Part shown: piece by piece, positions 8,247 through 14,625 of the stretch | Layout of the letters: each line of letters opens with the position of its first letter | Position numbering within the stretch: position 1 is the stretch's first letter | Assembly (NCBI GenBank): GCA_963552605.1 | Contig: CAUVKI010000036.1 | Coordinates: 1 to 20,522, forward strand | DNA length: 20,522 nt | Reading direction: 5' to 3' | DNA from: CAUVKI01 sp963552605 | Lineage (GTDB): Bacteria; Bacillota; Clostridia; Tissierellales; Peptoniphilaceae | Position numbers and translations under genes: made by a program | Notes under the pieces: generated by a model | What the model saw: the letters and a program-made list of their open reading frames with translations, nothing else | Told to the model about the DNA's origin: nothing | The model's database searches: none

Positions 8247-8275
8247 TTTTTTTTTCTATTATCTTGATGTATAAT
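8247..8275 (+). promoter_or_regulatory. candidate promoter of the decoration operon, with a T9 tract at the -35 position
   Basis: A perfect TATAAT lies at 8270-8275. At the proper 17-base distance the -35 position falls in a run of nine T (8247-8255), so no good -35 hexamer is present. The first gene starts 58 bases further on, behind GAGGAG. The -10 is convincing; the rest is position only. Confidence 0.4.
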
Positions 8276-8332
8276 CCGACCGATATTCTCAGTTTTGGTA
8301 TATCAATATAGGAATTGAGGAGTGAAGATTAA

Positions 8333-9007
8333 ATGGATTATTTAGAAAAAAATCAGAGCATTTGGGAACAACTGCACGAACTTCCGAGACATCGCCCCAA
8401 GTATCCCTCTGAAAATGTCATACGGTGGATGTTTCAAAATTTCAAATGTGACGGTACGGAAAAAGTTTTGGATATCGGCTGCGGGGGGGGGGCTAACACC
8501 CTTCTATTGGCGGAAAATAACATAGAAGCATATGCAGTGGATATTTCTTCTTCTGCCGTAAAATGGACGAGAGAAAAACTGTCAAGTGCCGGTTTCAACG
8601 GAACCGTGATTCAATCCAAAGCAAGTGAATTGCCGTTTGAATCCGATTTTTTCGATGGTGTCTTTGCTTATGAAACACTTTATTATGCTTTTAAGGCGGA
8701 AATAAAAAAAGAGATTTCGGAGCTTCATCGGGTGTTAAAGCCCGGCGGCAGAGCTATGATTTGTCTTAGGACAACTCGGGATCGTCGATTCGGACAGGGA
8801 AGAGAATTGGAGAAAAATACTTTTTTGATGAATACGAAAGGATATTCCGGGAGTGAATGTGCTGAAGATCAAATGGTAATGCACTTTTTTGATTTGCAGG
8901 AAATTGAAGAGCTTTTTTCCGATTTTTCAAGGCGGGAAGAAATGCTTATGGAATACGACACCAAAGGATCGAAAAATTCCGATTTTTTAGTAAGGGTGGT
9001 AAAATAA
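8333..9007 (+). CDS. class I SAM-dependent methyltransferase, with a G10 tract in its SAM motif
   Basis: A 224-residue cytoplasmic methyltransferase of the Methyltransf_11/25 type. Motif I is VLDIGCGGGANT (45-56), followed by YAVDISSSAV, ELPFESDFFDGVFAYETLYY and LHRVLKPGGRAMI, all in the usual order. The substrate is unknown. As the first gene of an operon with formyltransferases and sugar-type methylases it probably methylates a glycan or an intermediate. Codons 51-54 are a run of ten G. With nine G the frame reads ten foreign residues and stops after 63 residues. With eleven G it stops after 54 residues. The sequenced state is the in-frame one. This position is suited to on/off switching. 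The start follows GAGGAG about 11 bases away. Confidence 0.88.
   Translation: MDYLEKNQSIWEQLHELPRHRPKYPSENVIRWMFQNFKCDGTEKVLDIGCGGGANTLLLAENNIEAYAVDISSSAVKWTREKLSSAGFNGTVIQSKASELPFESDFFDGVFAYETLYYAFKAEIKKEISELHRVLKPGGRAMICLRTTRDRRFGQGRELEKNTFLMNTKGYSGSECAEDQMVMHFFDLQEIEELFSDFSRREEMLMEYDTKGSKNSDFLVRVVK
8483..8492 (+). repeat. G10 homopolymer tract (predicted phase-variable switch) in the first methyltransferase
   Basis: Ten consecutive G encode Gly-Gly-Gly plus the first base of Ala in SAM motif I. Both single-base length changes bring an early stop. In DNA this rich in A and T, with two more G10 tracts within 3 kb, chance is a poor explanation. Confidence 0.75.
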
Positions 9008-9044
9008 CTAAGCTTCCGGATTGAAAATTAAGAGGAGGTTTTTT

Positions 9045-9806
9045 TTGATATTACTTGCAGGAGATTATTTAGGACTTGAAGCGGTGAAGATTTTAACAGA
9101 GCACGAACAAAAAATAGAGGTATTGTTTTTAAGCAGCAGAAACAACGGCGGAAAAAATGATGAGATTTTGCAAAAAGCAAAGCTCAACAATCCGGAAGTA
9201 GACGTTTATTCCGACCGGGATATTGATGACAAAGGCGTTATTGAGCATTTGAACAGTTTATCCTTGCCCTACGGACTTTCTTTCGGTTGGGGTCATTTGC
9301 TTAGCAAAGCATTTATAGAAGCAGTGGGTGGAAAAATTGTGAATGCACATCCGTCATATCTACCTTACCACAGAAGCAGCGGAAGTGTTTTTTGGCATTT
9401 TACGGATCAGCAGCCGTTCGGGGGGACTCTTCACTACATTGATGAGGGAATTGATTCCGGAGATATCGTTGCTCAAGAGAGAATTTTTTCCACGTGGGAA
9501 GATGATTGTGATTCAATGAAAGGTAAAGTGGATCAAGTGCTTAAGTCATTGCTGATGAAATATTTGCCCGATATCATAAGCGGAAATGTGGAGAGCAGAA
9601 AAAATGACATCAAGCAGGGGAGCATTCATCATAGAGATGAAATGAATGCTTTGAGCCATATAGATTTGGATAAGGAATACTCCGCACGTTTGCTGCTCAA
9701 TATCATAAGAGGCAGGATGTTTCACGGAATCGGAGGTGCTTTTTTTGAAGAAAACGGAAAGAAATATTTCATCGATATGCGTATTCGTGAGGTAAGTGAG
9801 ATATGA
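9045..9806 (+). CDS. formyltransferase-family protein (methionyl-tRNA / sugar N-formyltransferase fold)
   Basis: A 253-residue protein of the formyl_trans_N family, which moves a formyl group from 10-formyl-tetrahydrofolate to an amine. The catalytic Asn-His pair is visible in VNAHPSYLPYHRSSG (N100, H102) and the catalytic Asp in DEGIDSGDIV (D137). The framing sequence GGTLHYIDEGIDSGDI is classic. It is too short for methionyl-tRNA formyltransferase and lies beside methylases and WbqC-like genes. An amino-sugar N-formyltransferase of surface polysaccharide synthesis is therefore more likely. An in-frame TTG lies further upstream at 9021, but AGGAGG at 9033-9038 points to the TTG at 9045, six bases away. 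The spacer plus start includes a run of eight T. The stop overlaps the next ATG (ATGA), showing tight coupling. Confidence 0.82.
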   Translation: MILLAGDYLGLEAVKILTEHEQKIEVLFLSSRNNGGKNDEILQKAKLNNPEVDVYSDRDIDDKGVIEHLNSLSLPYGLSFGWGHLLSKAFIEAVGGKIVNAHPSYLPYHRSSGSVFWHFTDQQPFGGTLHYIDEGIDSGDIVAQERIFSTWEDDCDSMKGKVDQVLKSLLMKYLPDIISGNVESRKNDIKQGSIHHRDEMNALSHIDLDKEYSARLLLNIIRGRMFHGIGGAFFEENGKKYFIDMRIREVSEI

Positions 9807-10630
9807 TTGTGTCTGTTCATCAGCCGAATTATTTGCCGTACCCCGGTCTTATCGGAAAGATAATTTTCAGTGATAAATTTGTTTATTTAGGCAATGTACA
9901 ATTTGAAAAAGCGAGTTGGCAGAATAGAAATCGTCTGAGAAACGAGCGAGGAGAAGTATTACTGACAGTTCCGGTGCTGACCAAGGGTAAATTTTCTCAG
10001 CGTATTTCCGAGGTGTGCATAAATTATGAAGAAGCGTGGCATGAGAAGCATCTAAAAACCATTTATCGCAACTATGTTCGCACATCTTATTTTACAGACT
10101 TTTTCCCATTTTTTGAGGAGTTTTACAGTAAAACCTTTGTTTCTTTGTATGAGCTGGATATTTTTGTTATGAATTATTTGTTGAAGTTATTTGACATTCA
10201 GACAGAAATTCTACACGACAAGGATTTTGATTTCAAAGGAGCTAAGACTTTGCGGTTAATTGATATTTGCAAAGAATTAAACTGCGATGTGTTTCTGTCA
10301 AATAAGGGCAGCGAAGCTTATGTGGATCTTGGAATATTTGAAGATAAGGGGCTTTGTCACCTGTATTTGGACTATGTAGGGAAACCTTATCCGCAAAAAA
10401 ATTATCCGGATTTCATTCCCTTTCTTTCCATTTTCGATATGCTTTTCAATATTGGCAAAGATCGAACTTATCAGGTGATTTCCGATCGTGAGAATTATCG
10501 GTTTAGCGAAATAAACAAGAAACTCGGGGGGGGGGATAGAGAAAAACATATCAATCCTCAAAGAAGAAAAATCCCTCGTCTTGGCAGGAGAGAAATGATA
10601 TGTACGAGTTTCAATTCGTGTTCTGCTTAA
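9803..10630 (+). CDS. WbqC-like protein, copy 1
   Basis: A 275-residue protein of the WbqC-like family (PF08889), common in O-antigen and other surface glycan clusters; its chemistry is not settled to my knowledge. Family signs are the N-terminal HQPNYLPYPGLIGKI, KFVYLGNVQFEKASWQNRNR, the ELDIFVMNYLLKLFDI segment, KTLRLIDICKELNCDVFLS and the late FIPFLSIFDMLFNIG. The domain ends around residue 235. A G10 tract (codons 242-245) then sets the tail. Ten G give a tail reaching 10630. Nine G would end at a TGA at 10596-10598, just before a relic start codon. Eleven G stop at once. The gene overlaps the preceding formyltransferase by four bases and is followed 13 bases later by a diverged second copy. 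Confidence 0.82.
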   Translation: MIVSVHQPNYLPYPGLIGKIIFSDKFVYLGNVQFEKASWQNRNRLRNERGEVLLTVPVLTKGKFSQRISEVCINYEEAWHEKHLKTIYRNYVRTSYFTDFFPFFEEFYSKTFVSLYELDIFVMNYLLKLFDIQTEILHDKDFDFKGAKTLRLIDICKELNCDVFLSNKGSEAYVDLGIFEDKGLCHLYLDYVGKPYPQKNYPDFIPFLSIFDMLFNIGKDRTYQVISDRENYRFSEINKKLGGGDREKHINPQRRKIPRLGRREMICTSFNSCSA

Positions 10631-10632
10631 CC
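10401..10632 (+). repeat. direct repeat, unit 1 (WbqC 3' end plus first 11 codons of the formyltransferase)
   Basis: This 232-base stretch recurs at 11239-11470 (distance 838) with only scattered mismatches and no indel. It includes the G10 tract, the ribosome binding site and the start of the downstream formyltransferase gene. The middle of the two WbqC genes is much more diverged. Confidence 0.85.
10526..10535 (+). repeat. G10 homopolymer tract near the 3' end of WbqC copy 1
   Basis: Ten G starting on codon 242. Tract length selects among three C-terminal tails: 10 G end at 10630, 9 G end just before the relic start at 10600, 11 G end immediately in a TAG. An identical tract stands at the same place in copy 2. 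Confidence 0.75.
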
Positions 10633-10647
10633 GGGAGGGAGTTATGA
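10600..10647 (+). pseudogene. relic of a formyltransferase gene start, left by the duplication
   Basis: The 15-residue frame MYEFQFVFCLTGREL begins like the complete formyltransferase at 11438 (MYEFQSVFCLT) behind the same AGGAG site, then breaks off after 11 codons at the duplication junction (10632/10633). Its TGA overlaps the ATG of WbqC copy 2, so it may still be translated and couple the two genes. Confidence 0.7.
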
Positions 10648-11468
10648 TTGTTTCAGCACATCAGCCAAATTATTTGCCGTATCCCGGTCTTATCGGAAAG
10701 ATAATTTTCAGTGATAAGTTCGTTTATTTAGGCAATGTACAGTTTGAAAAAGCGAGTTGGCAAAGCAGAAATCGGCTAAGAAGTCGAGAAGGAGAATTAT
10801 TGCTGATTGTTCCAGTGTCTTCGGAACAATTGTCGGAGAAGAAGATTGTTGAGATAGAGATTGCGGAAAATCACAAGTGGAAGCGAAAACATAAAAACAT
10901 CCTTTCCTTTTACAGAAAAGCTCCGTATTATAAGGATTTTTCGAGTTTCTTTGAAGATTTATATAATCAGGACTGGAAACGATTGTATGAATTGGATATT
11001 TTTATTATGAATTACCTGTTGGAACTTTTTGATATAGACACGGAAATTTTGTATGATACCGATTTCGATTTTCAAGGAGTTAAAACGGAACGATTGGTTG
11101 ATATATGCAGGCAGTTGGATTGTGAAACATACCTTTCAGGAAAGGGAAGTGAAGCTTATTTAGAAATTGAAAAGTTTACAAAAGAGGGTTATAACCATTT
11201 ATACATGAATTATGAAGGTTTTATATATCCTCAGCTAAATTATCCGGATTTCATTCCCTTTCTTTCCATTTTCGATATGCTTTTCAACATCGGAAAAGAT
11301 CGAACTTATCAGGTGATTTCCAATCGTGAGAATTATCGGTTTAGCCAAATAAACAAGAAACTCGGGGGGGGGGATAGAGAAAAACATATCAATCCTCAAA
11401 GAATAAAAATCCCCCGTCTTTGCAGGAGAGAAATGATATGTACGAATTTCAATCCGTGTTCTGCTTAA
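10644..11468 (+). CDS. WbqC-like protein, copy 2
   Basis: A 274-residue paralogue of the gene just upstream. The first 50 residues and the last 75 are nearly the same as in copy 1. The middle (about 55-200) differs strongly: copy 1 has a VLTKGKFSQR-type segment where this one has VSSEQLSEKKIVEIEIAENHKWKRKHK. Different middles between shared ends suggest different substrate specificity and past recombination. The G10 tract occupies codons 241-244. With 10 G the protein reads 31 bases into the next gene and ends at 11468. With 9 G it ends 15 codons after the tract in a TAA. With 11 G it ends at once. The ATG follows GGGAGGG. Confidence 0.82.
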   Translation: MIVSAHQPNYLPYPGLIGKIIFSDKFVYLGNVQFEKASWQSRNRLRSREGELLLIVPVSSEQLSEKKIVEIEIAENHKWKRKHKNILSFYRKAPYYKDFSSFFEDLYNQDWKRLYELDIFIMNYLLELFDIDTEILYDTDFDFQGVKTERLVDICRQLDCETYLSGKGSEAYLEIEKFTKEGYNHLYMNYEGFIYPQLNYPDFIPFLSIFDMLFNIGKDRTYQVISNRENYRFSQINKKLGGGDREKHINPQRIKIPRLCRREMICTNFNPCSA

Positions 11469-11470
11469 CC
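11239..11470 (+). repeat. direct repeat, unit 2 (WbqC 3' end plus start of the formyltransferase)
   Basis: Partner of 10401-10632. Here the formyltransferase start is followed by a complete gene, so this side is the intact junction. A base difference after the G tract (GAATAA against GAAGAA in unit 1) shortens the tail of the 9-G reading frame. Confidence 0.85.
11364..11373 (+). repeat. G10 homopolymer tract near the 3' end of WbqC copy 2
   Basis: Ten G starting on codon 241. Only the 10-G state carries ribosomes through the downstream start codon at 11438; 9 G and 11 G stop before it. The tract could thus tune expression of the second formyltransferase as well as the WbqC tail. Confidence 0.75.
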
Positions 11471-12052
11471 GACGATTTGTCCGTCTTACCATTTTTTCTA
11501 AATCTTGAACAACGTTTTGAAATTCCTGTTAAACGTATGGAAGTTTTGGAAATTCCAAAGTATTCTCTGTTGATTTCTTACAATTATTCAAAGATTTTTT
11601 CCGAGGATTTTTTGGGAGCACTTGCGCTTAAACAAAATGAGATTATCAATTTGCATATTTCCTATCTTCCGTTTAACAGAGGTGCACACCCGAATTTATG
11701 GAGTTTTTTAGAAGATACACCGAAAGGAGTGTCAATTCATCGAATCAGTGCAGGACTGGACAAAGGAAATATCCTATTTCAAAAAGAGTTTTTTTTCAAA
11801 GAGGAAAGAGAAACATTTGAGAGTTCGTATAGACGGCTGCATATTGAAATGCAGCGGTTGTTTTTTGATAATTTCAACCGCATTCTGACAGGAAAATTTT
11901 CTGAAAAAATTCAAAAAGAATCCGGAACATATCATCGAAAAAAAGATTTGGAGAAAGTTTTTCAGTTCATTCCAAATTTTTCTTGGCAGATGAATATTGC
12001 GGAAGTAAAAGAAGACTTAAGGCGGAAGGGATTCTATGGTGTTATTTATTGA
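11438..12052 (+). CDS. second formyltransferase-family protein (short form)
   Basis: A 204-residue protein with the catalytic core of the formyltransferase family: N71 and H73 in INLHISYLPFNRGAHPN, and D108 in AGLDKGNILFQ. It lacks the C-terminal domain of methionyl-tRNA formyltransferase and is shorter than the other formyltransferase of the operon. A sugar- or small-amine N-formyltransferase is likely; the acceptor is unknown. The start is set by AGGAG at 11424-11428 with ATG at 11438. An upstream in-frame codon at 11420 precedes the ribosome binding site and is rejected. The start lies inside the WbqC copy 2 frame (31-base overlap in the 10-G state). The first 11 codons are duplicated at 10600. 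Confidence 0.8.
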   Translation: MYEFQSVFCLTDDLSVLPFFLNLEQRFEIPVKRMEVLEIPKYSLLISYNYSKIFSEDFLGALALKQNEIINLHISYLPFNRGAHPNLWSFLEDTPKGVSIHRISAGLDKGNILFQKEFFFKEERETFESSYRRLHIEMQRLFFDNFNRILTGKFSEKIQKESGTYHRKKDLEKVFQFIPNFSWQMNIAEVKEDLRRKGFYGVIY

Positions 12053-12116
12053 CACTTTAAATATCACCGGTTGCAATGAGAAATAGATATTCTGAAAAAT
12101 AAAAGGAGACAGGTTT

Positions 12117-12752
12117 ATGAAATATAAAACGGAACAAGAGTCATTTTGGGCGGGAGAATTTGGAAATGAATATGTTCAGCGTAATCAAGGAGAAGATATA
12201 GTACGTTCAAATCTTCATATGTTTATAGATGTCATTGAGAGAACGAGCGGTATAAACAGCGTGATTGAATTCGGATCCAACATAGGATTGAATTTGAAAG
12301 CGTTAAAAAAATTACTGCCGGAAGCGGAATTTTCAGCTATTGAAATCAATATGGATGCCGTTGAGCAGTTAAAGAATAATGTGCCGGATGTTAAGGTATA
12401 TCATCAGTCCATTTTGGAAACAAATCTTGAAAAGACCTATGATTTTGTGCTGATCAAAGGTGTATTGATTCATATCAATCCGAATGAGTTGCCCTCAGTC
12501 TATGAAAAGCTTTATAACGCTTCCTCAAAATATATTTGTGTTTGCGAATATTATAACCCAACGCCTGTAACTGTGGAGTATCGGGGGAATAAAGATCGGT
12601 TGTTTAAGCGAGACTTTGCAGGGGAAATTATGGATAAATATCCTGATTTGGAATTGTTGGACTATAGGTTCGTATATCATCGTGATAATAACTTTCCTAT
12701 GGGAGATTGCACTTGGTTTTTATTGAAAAAAAACAGTGAGGGTGGAAAATGA
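12117..12752 (+). CDS. pseudaminic acid biosynthesis-associated methylase-like SAM methyltransferase
   Basis: A 211-residue protein starting TEQESFWAGEFGNEYVQRN, the characteristic N-terminus of the methylase family found beside pseudaminic acid genes (TIGR03587 as I recall). The SAM motif is VIEFGSNIGLNL (49-60), followed by FSAIEINMDAV and YDFVLIKGVLIHINP. Relatives occur in flagellin and surface glycan clusters and probably methylate a nonulosonic acid or a neighbouring intermediate; the exact reaction is not established. No pseudaminic acid synthesis genes are in the window. The ATG follows AAGGAG. The gene begins 64 bases after the formyltransferase and overlaps the next gene by four bases. 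Confidence 0.85.
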   Translation: MKYKTEQESFWAGEFGNEYVQRNQGEDIVRSNLHMFIDVIERTSGINSVIEFGSNIGLNLKALKKLLPEAEFSAIEINMDAVEQLKNNVPDVKVYHQSILETNLEKTYDFVLIKGVLIHINPNELPSVYEKLYNASSKYICVCEYYNPTPVTVEYRGNKDRLFKRDFAGEIMDKYPDLELLDYRFVYHRDNNFPMGDCTWFLLKKNSEGGK

Positions 12753-13603
12753 AAAAAGTTGTAATCTTTTGTGCCAGCGGTTATGGCATGAAGGTGTTTT
12801 ATTCATTAGATCCTCTAAAATATGAGGTTCTTGCTTTCATTGATAATTGCGAGGAGATTTGGGGAAAATATAATGAGTATGAGTTGGGAAAGATTATAAT
12901 CGACTCTCCGATGAATGTGTCAAATTACGATTTTGATTTTGTGATTTTGCCGATTGCGGAATATAGCACCCCGATGAGAGATCAGTTGCTCTCATTGGGT
13001 GTGGATGAGAAGAAAATCGTTGACTTTATGGCGTGGAATGAAAATCTCGCTTTTGATGAGGAAAGACTGGCGGTAATGAGAAAATGTGTAGGAAAATTGA
13101 TAAAGGAACAGGTTCCCGGAAATTTAGCGGAATTGGGAGTCTATAAAGGAGAATTTGCCAAGCATTTGAATTATTATATGCCTGATAAGAAATTGTATTT
13201 ATTTGATACCTTTGAAGGTTTTTCAAATCAGGACAACCATCAAAAGGATGATGTATTCATATGGCAGGGACATTTTCGAGATTCTTCGGTGGAAGAGGTG
13301 CTTCAAAAAATGACCAATCGGGAAAATGTGATTGTAAAAAAAGGCTATTTTCCTGATACCGCAGAAGGTGTGGAAGATGAATTTTGTTTTGTAAGTTTGG
13401 ACGCAGATTTATATTTGCCGATCTTAAACGGTTTGGAGTTTTTTTACCCTCGGTTGGTTCATGGGGGATATATCTTTGTTCATGACGTTTATTCTTATAA
13501 TTGGACAGGCTGCAAAAAAGCAGTGGACGAGTATTGTAAACAGCATAAGCTCAATTATGTGCCGGTGTTGGACAGGTGCGGGACGGTGATTTTGACAAAG
13601 TAA
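12749..13603 (+). CDS. TylF/MycF-like O-methyltransferase with an N-terminal Rossmann-like domain
   Basis: A 284-residue two-domain protein. Residues 1-95 (KKVVIFCASGYG, EVLAFIDN, FDFVILPIAEYSTPMRDQLLSLG) look like the nucleotide-sugar-binding N-domain of PglD and related glycan enzymes. Residues 122-284 are a TylF-type methyltransferase: SAM motif LAELGVYKGEFA (126-137), LFDTFEGF (151-158), the metal site SLDADLYL (D218, D220), and HGGYIFVHDVYSYNWTGCKKAVDEY. Known members O-methylate sugars of macrolides; members in surface polysaccharide clusters are thought to act likewise on glycans. It is the last gene of the operon, overlapping the preceding methylase by four bases and followed by a terminator. 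Confidence 0.85.
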   Translation: MKKVVIFCASGYGMKVFYSLDPLKYEVLAFIDNCEEIWGKYNEYELGKIIIDSPMNVSNYDFDFVILPIAEYSTPMRDQLLSLGVDEKKIVDFMAWNENLAFDEERLAVMRKCVGKLIKEQVPGNLAELGVYKGEFAKHLNYYMPDKKLYLFDTFEGFSNQDNHQKDDVFIWQGHFRDSSVEEVLQKMTNRENVIVKKGYFPDTAEGVEDEFCFVSLDADLYLPILNGLEFFYPRLVHGGYIFVHDVYSYNWTGCKKAVDEYCKQHKLNYVPVLDRCGTVILTK

Positions 13604-13637
13604 AAATTTTAGCGTTATTTATTTTAGGATTTTATAG

Positions 13638-13682
13638 AAAGGGCATACTGTTTCTTTTCATATAGGCGGTATGCCCTTTTTT
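13638..13682 (+). terminator. Rho-independent terminator of the decoration operon
   Basis: An 11-bp stem (AAAGGGCATAC at 13638-13648, GTATGCCCTTT at 13669-13679) with a 20-base loop is followed by a T-run. It lies 34 bases past the last gene. Confidence 0.9.
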
Positions 13683-13759
13683 AGAAATTGATGTTTGATT
13701 GTCGAGGTTCACGGTGATTTTTGCTCCGATCATCGCATTACAAATGCTAATGAACAAGT

Positions 13760-14605
13760 CTAAGTGAAAAACTCCCTGAGTGCCGGAAGTTTTTCCGAAG
13801 CTTCTCTTCTTCCCATCTGATAAACCCGCTCAAGCTCACTTGCACTCTTTTCCGTTCTCGTTATGCCGAGCGGTTCGGGCGGTCTTATAACAAAAACTTT
13901 TCCCGAAGCTTCAAGTTCATCTACCTCTTTTATCTGTCTATTATATCTTTCGTGTCGGGTTTTCATAGCTTCAATGAGCTTTGGATATCCCCCGAGCGTC
14001 AAACGCATAAGCCAAAACGCAGCGGTTTTCGGTTTCATATAACCTTTCGGTTGCGTAAGTATGATTAAATTTCTGTCATATCCAAGCTCTTTCATATATC
14101 CATAGGGCATCGCATCCGCTATGCCCCCATCAAGGAATTTATGTCCTTCAATTTCCACCGGCTTTGAAACCAGAGGCATTGAGGCGGAGGCTTGAAGCCA
14201 TTTCAAATCTTTAGCTCCTCCGTCCTTACACTTATGATAAACGACTTTGCCGCTCTCTATGTCAAAAGCCCCCACATAGAAATCCATAGGATTTTTTTCA
14301 AAGGTATGTATGTCAAAAGGATCAAGAATATTCGGCAATTCTTTATAGCAAAATTCCTCTTCATAAAGATTGCCCGTTTTAAGCCAAGACCATAAACTGC
14401 CATAGCGAGGATCGGAGCAATATCTTTTATTATAGCGAATAGCTCTGCCTATTTGTTCGGATTTATAATTACAACCGAACACTGCTCCGGCACTAATCCC
14501 TGCCGCACCGTCAAATTTTATTCCGTTCTCCATTAAAATATCCAAAACTCCACAGGTGAACATACCCCGCATAGCTCCGCCCTCCATAATCAAACCGCTC
14601 TTCAT
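13760..14605 (-). CDS. patatin-like phospholipase / acyl hydrolase
   Basis: A 281-residue serine hydrolase of the RssA/YjjU-like patatin group. The oxyanion loop is MEGGAMRGMF (7-16), the nucleophile Ser38 sits in GISAG (36-40), and the catalytic Asp159 in DGG (159-161). No signal peptide is visible, so it should be cytoplasmic. Such proteins hydrolyse acyl esters of lipids; the substrate is unknown. The ATG follows GGAGGG at good spacing. It lies 20 bases after the Gp37/Gp68-family gene on the same strand and is probably co-transcribed with it. Confidence 0.92.
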   Translation of the reverse strand: MKSGLIMEGGAMRGMFTCGVLDILMENGIKFDGAAGISAGAVFGCNYKSEQIGRAIRYNKRYCSDPRYGSLWSWLKTGNLYEEEFCYKELPNILDPFDIHTFEKNPMDFYVGAFDIESGKVVYHKCKDGGAKDLKWLQASASMPLVSKPVEIEGHKFLDGGIADAMPYGYMKELGYDRNLIILTQPKGYMKPKTAAFWLMRLTLGGYPKLIEAMKTRHERYNRQIKEVDELEASGKVFVIRPPEPLGITRTEKSASELERVYQMGRREASEKLPALREFFT

Positions 14606-14625
14606 ATTCCCTCCGAATTAAAAAT

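Noticed and set aside
9021..9044. TTG at 9021 as start of the first formyltransferase
   Set aside because: The AGGAGG at 9033-9038 would lie inside the gene; TTG at 9045 has ideal spacing, and the core fold begins there.
11420..11437. Upstream in-frame start for the second formyltransferase
   Set aside because: It lies before the AGGAG site at 11424-11428, and the relic copy at 10600 also begins with MYEFQ.
11788..11797. T-run in the second formyltransferase as a further phase-variable tract
   Set aside because: Runs of eight T or A are frequent in this AT-rich DNA; only the G10 runs stand out from background.
5764..12052. glyA as a dedicated supplier of one-carbon units for the formyltransferases of the decoration operon
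   Set aside because: glyA is on the opposite strand, in another transcription unit, and is a general housekeeping enzyme; nearness alone does not support a link.
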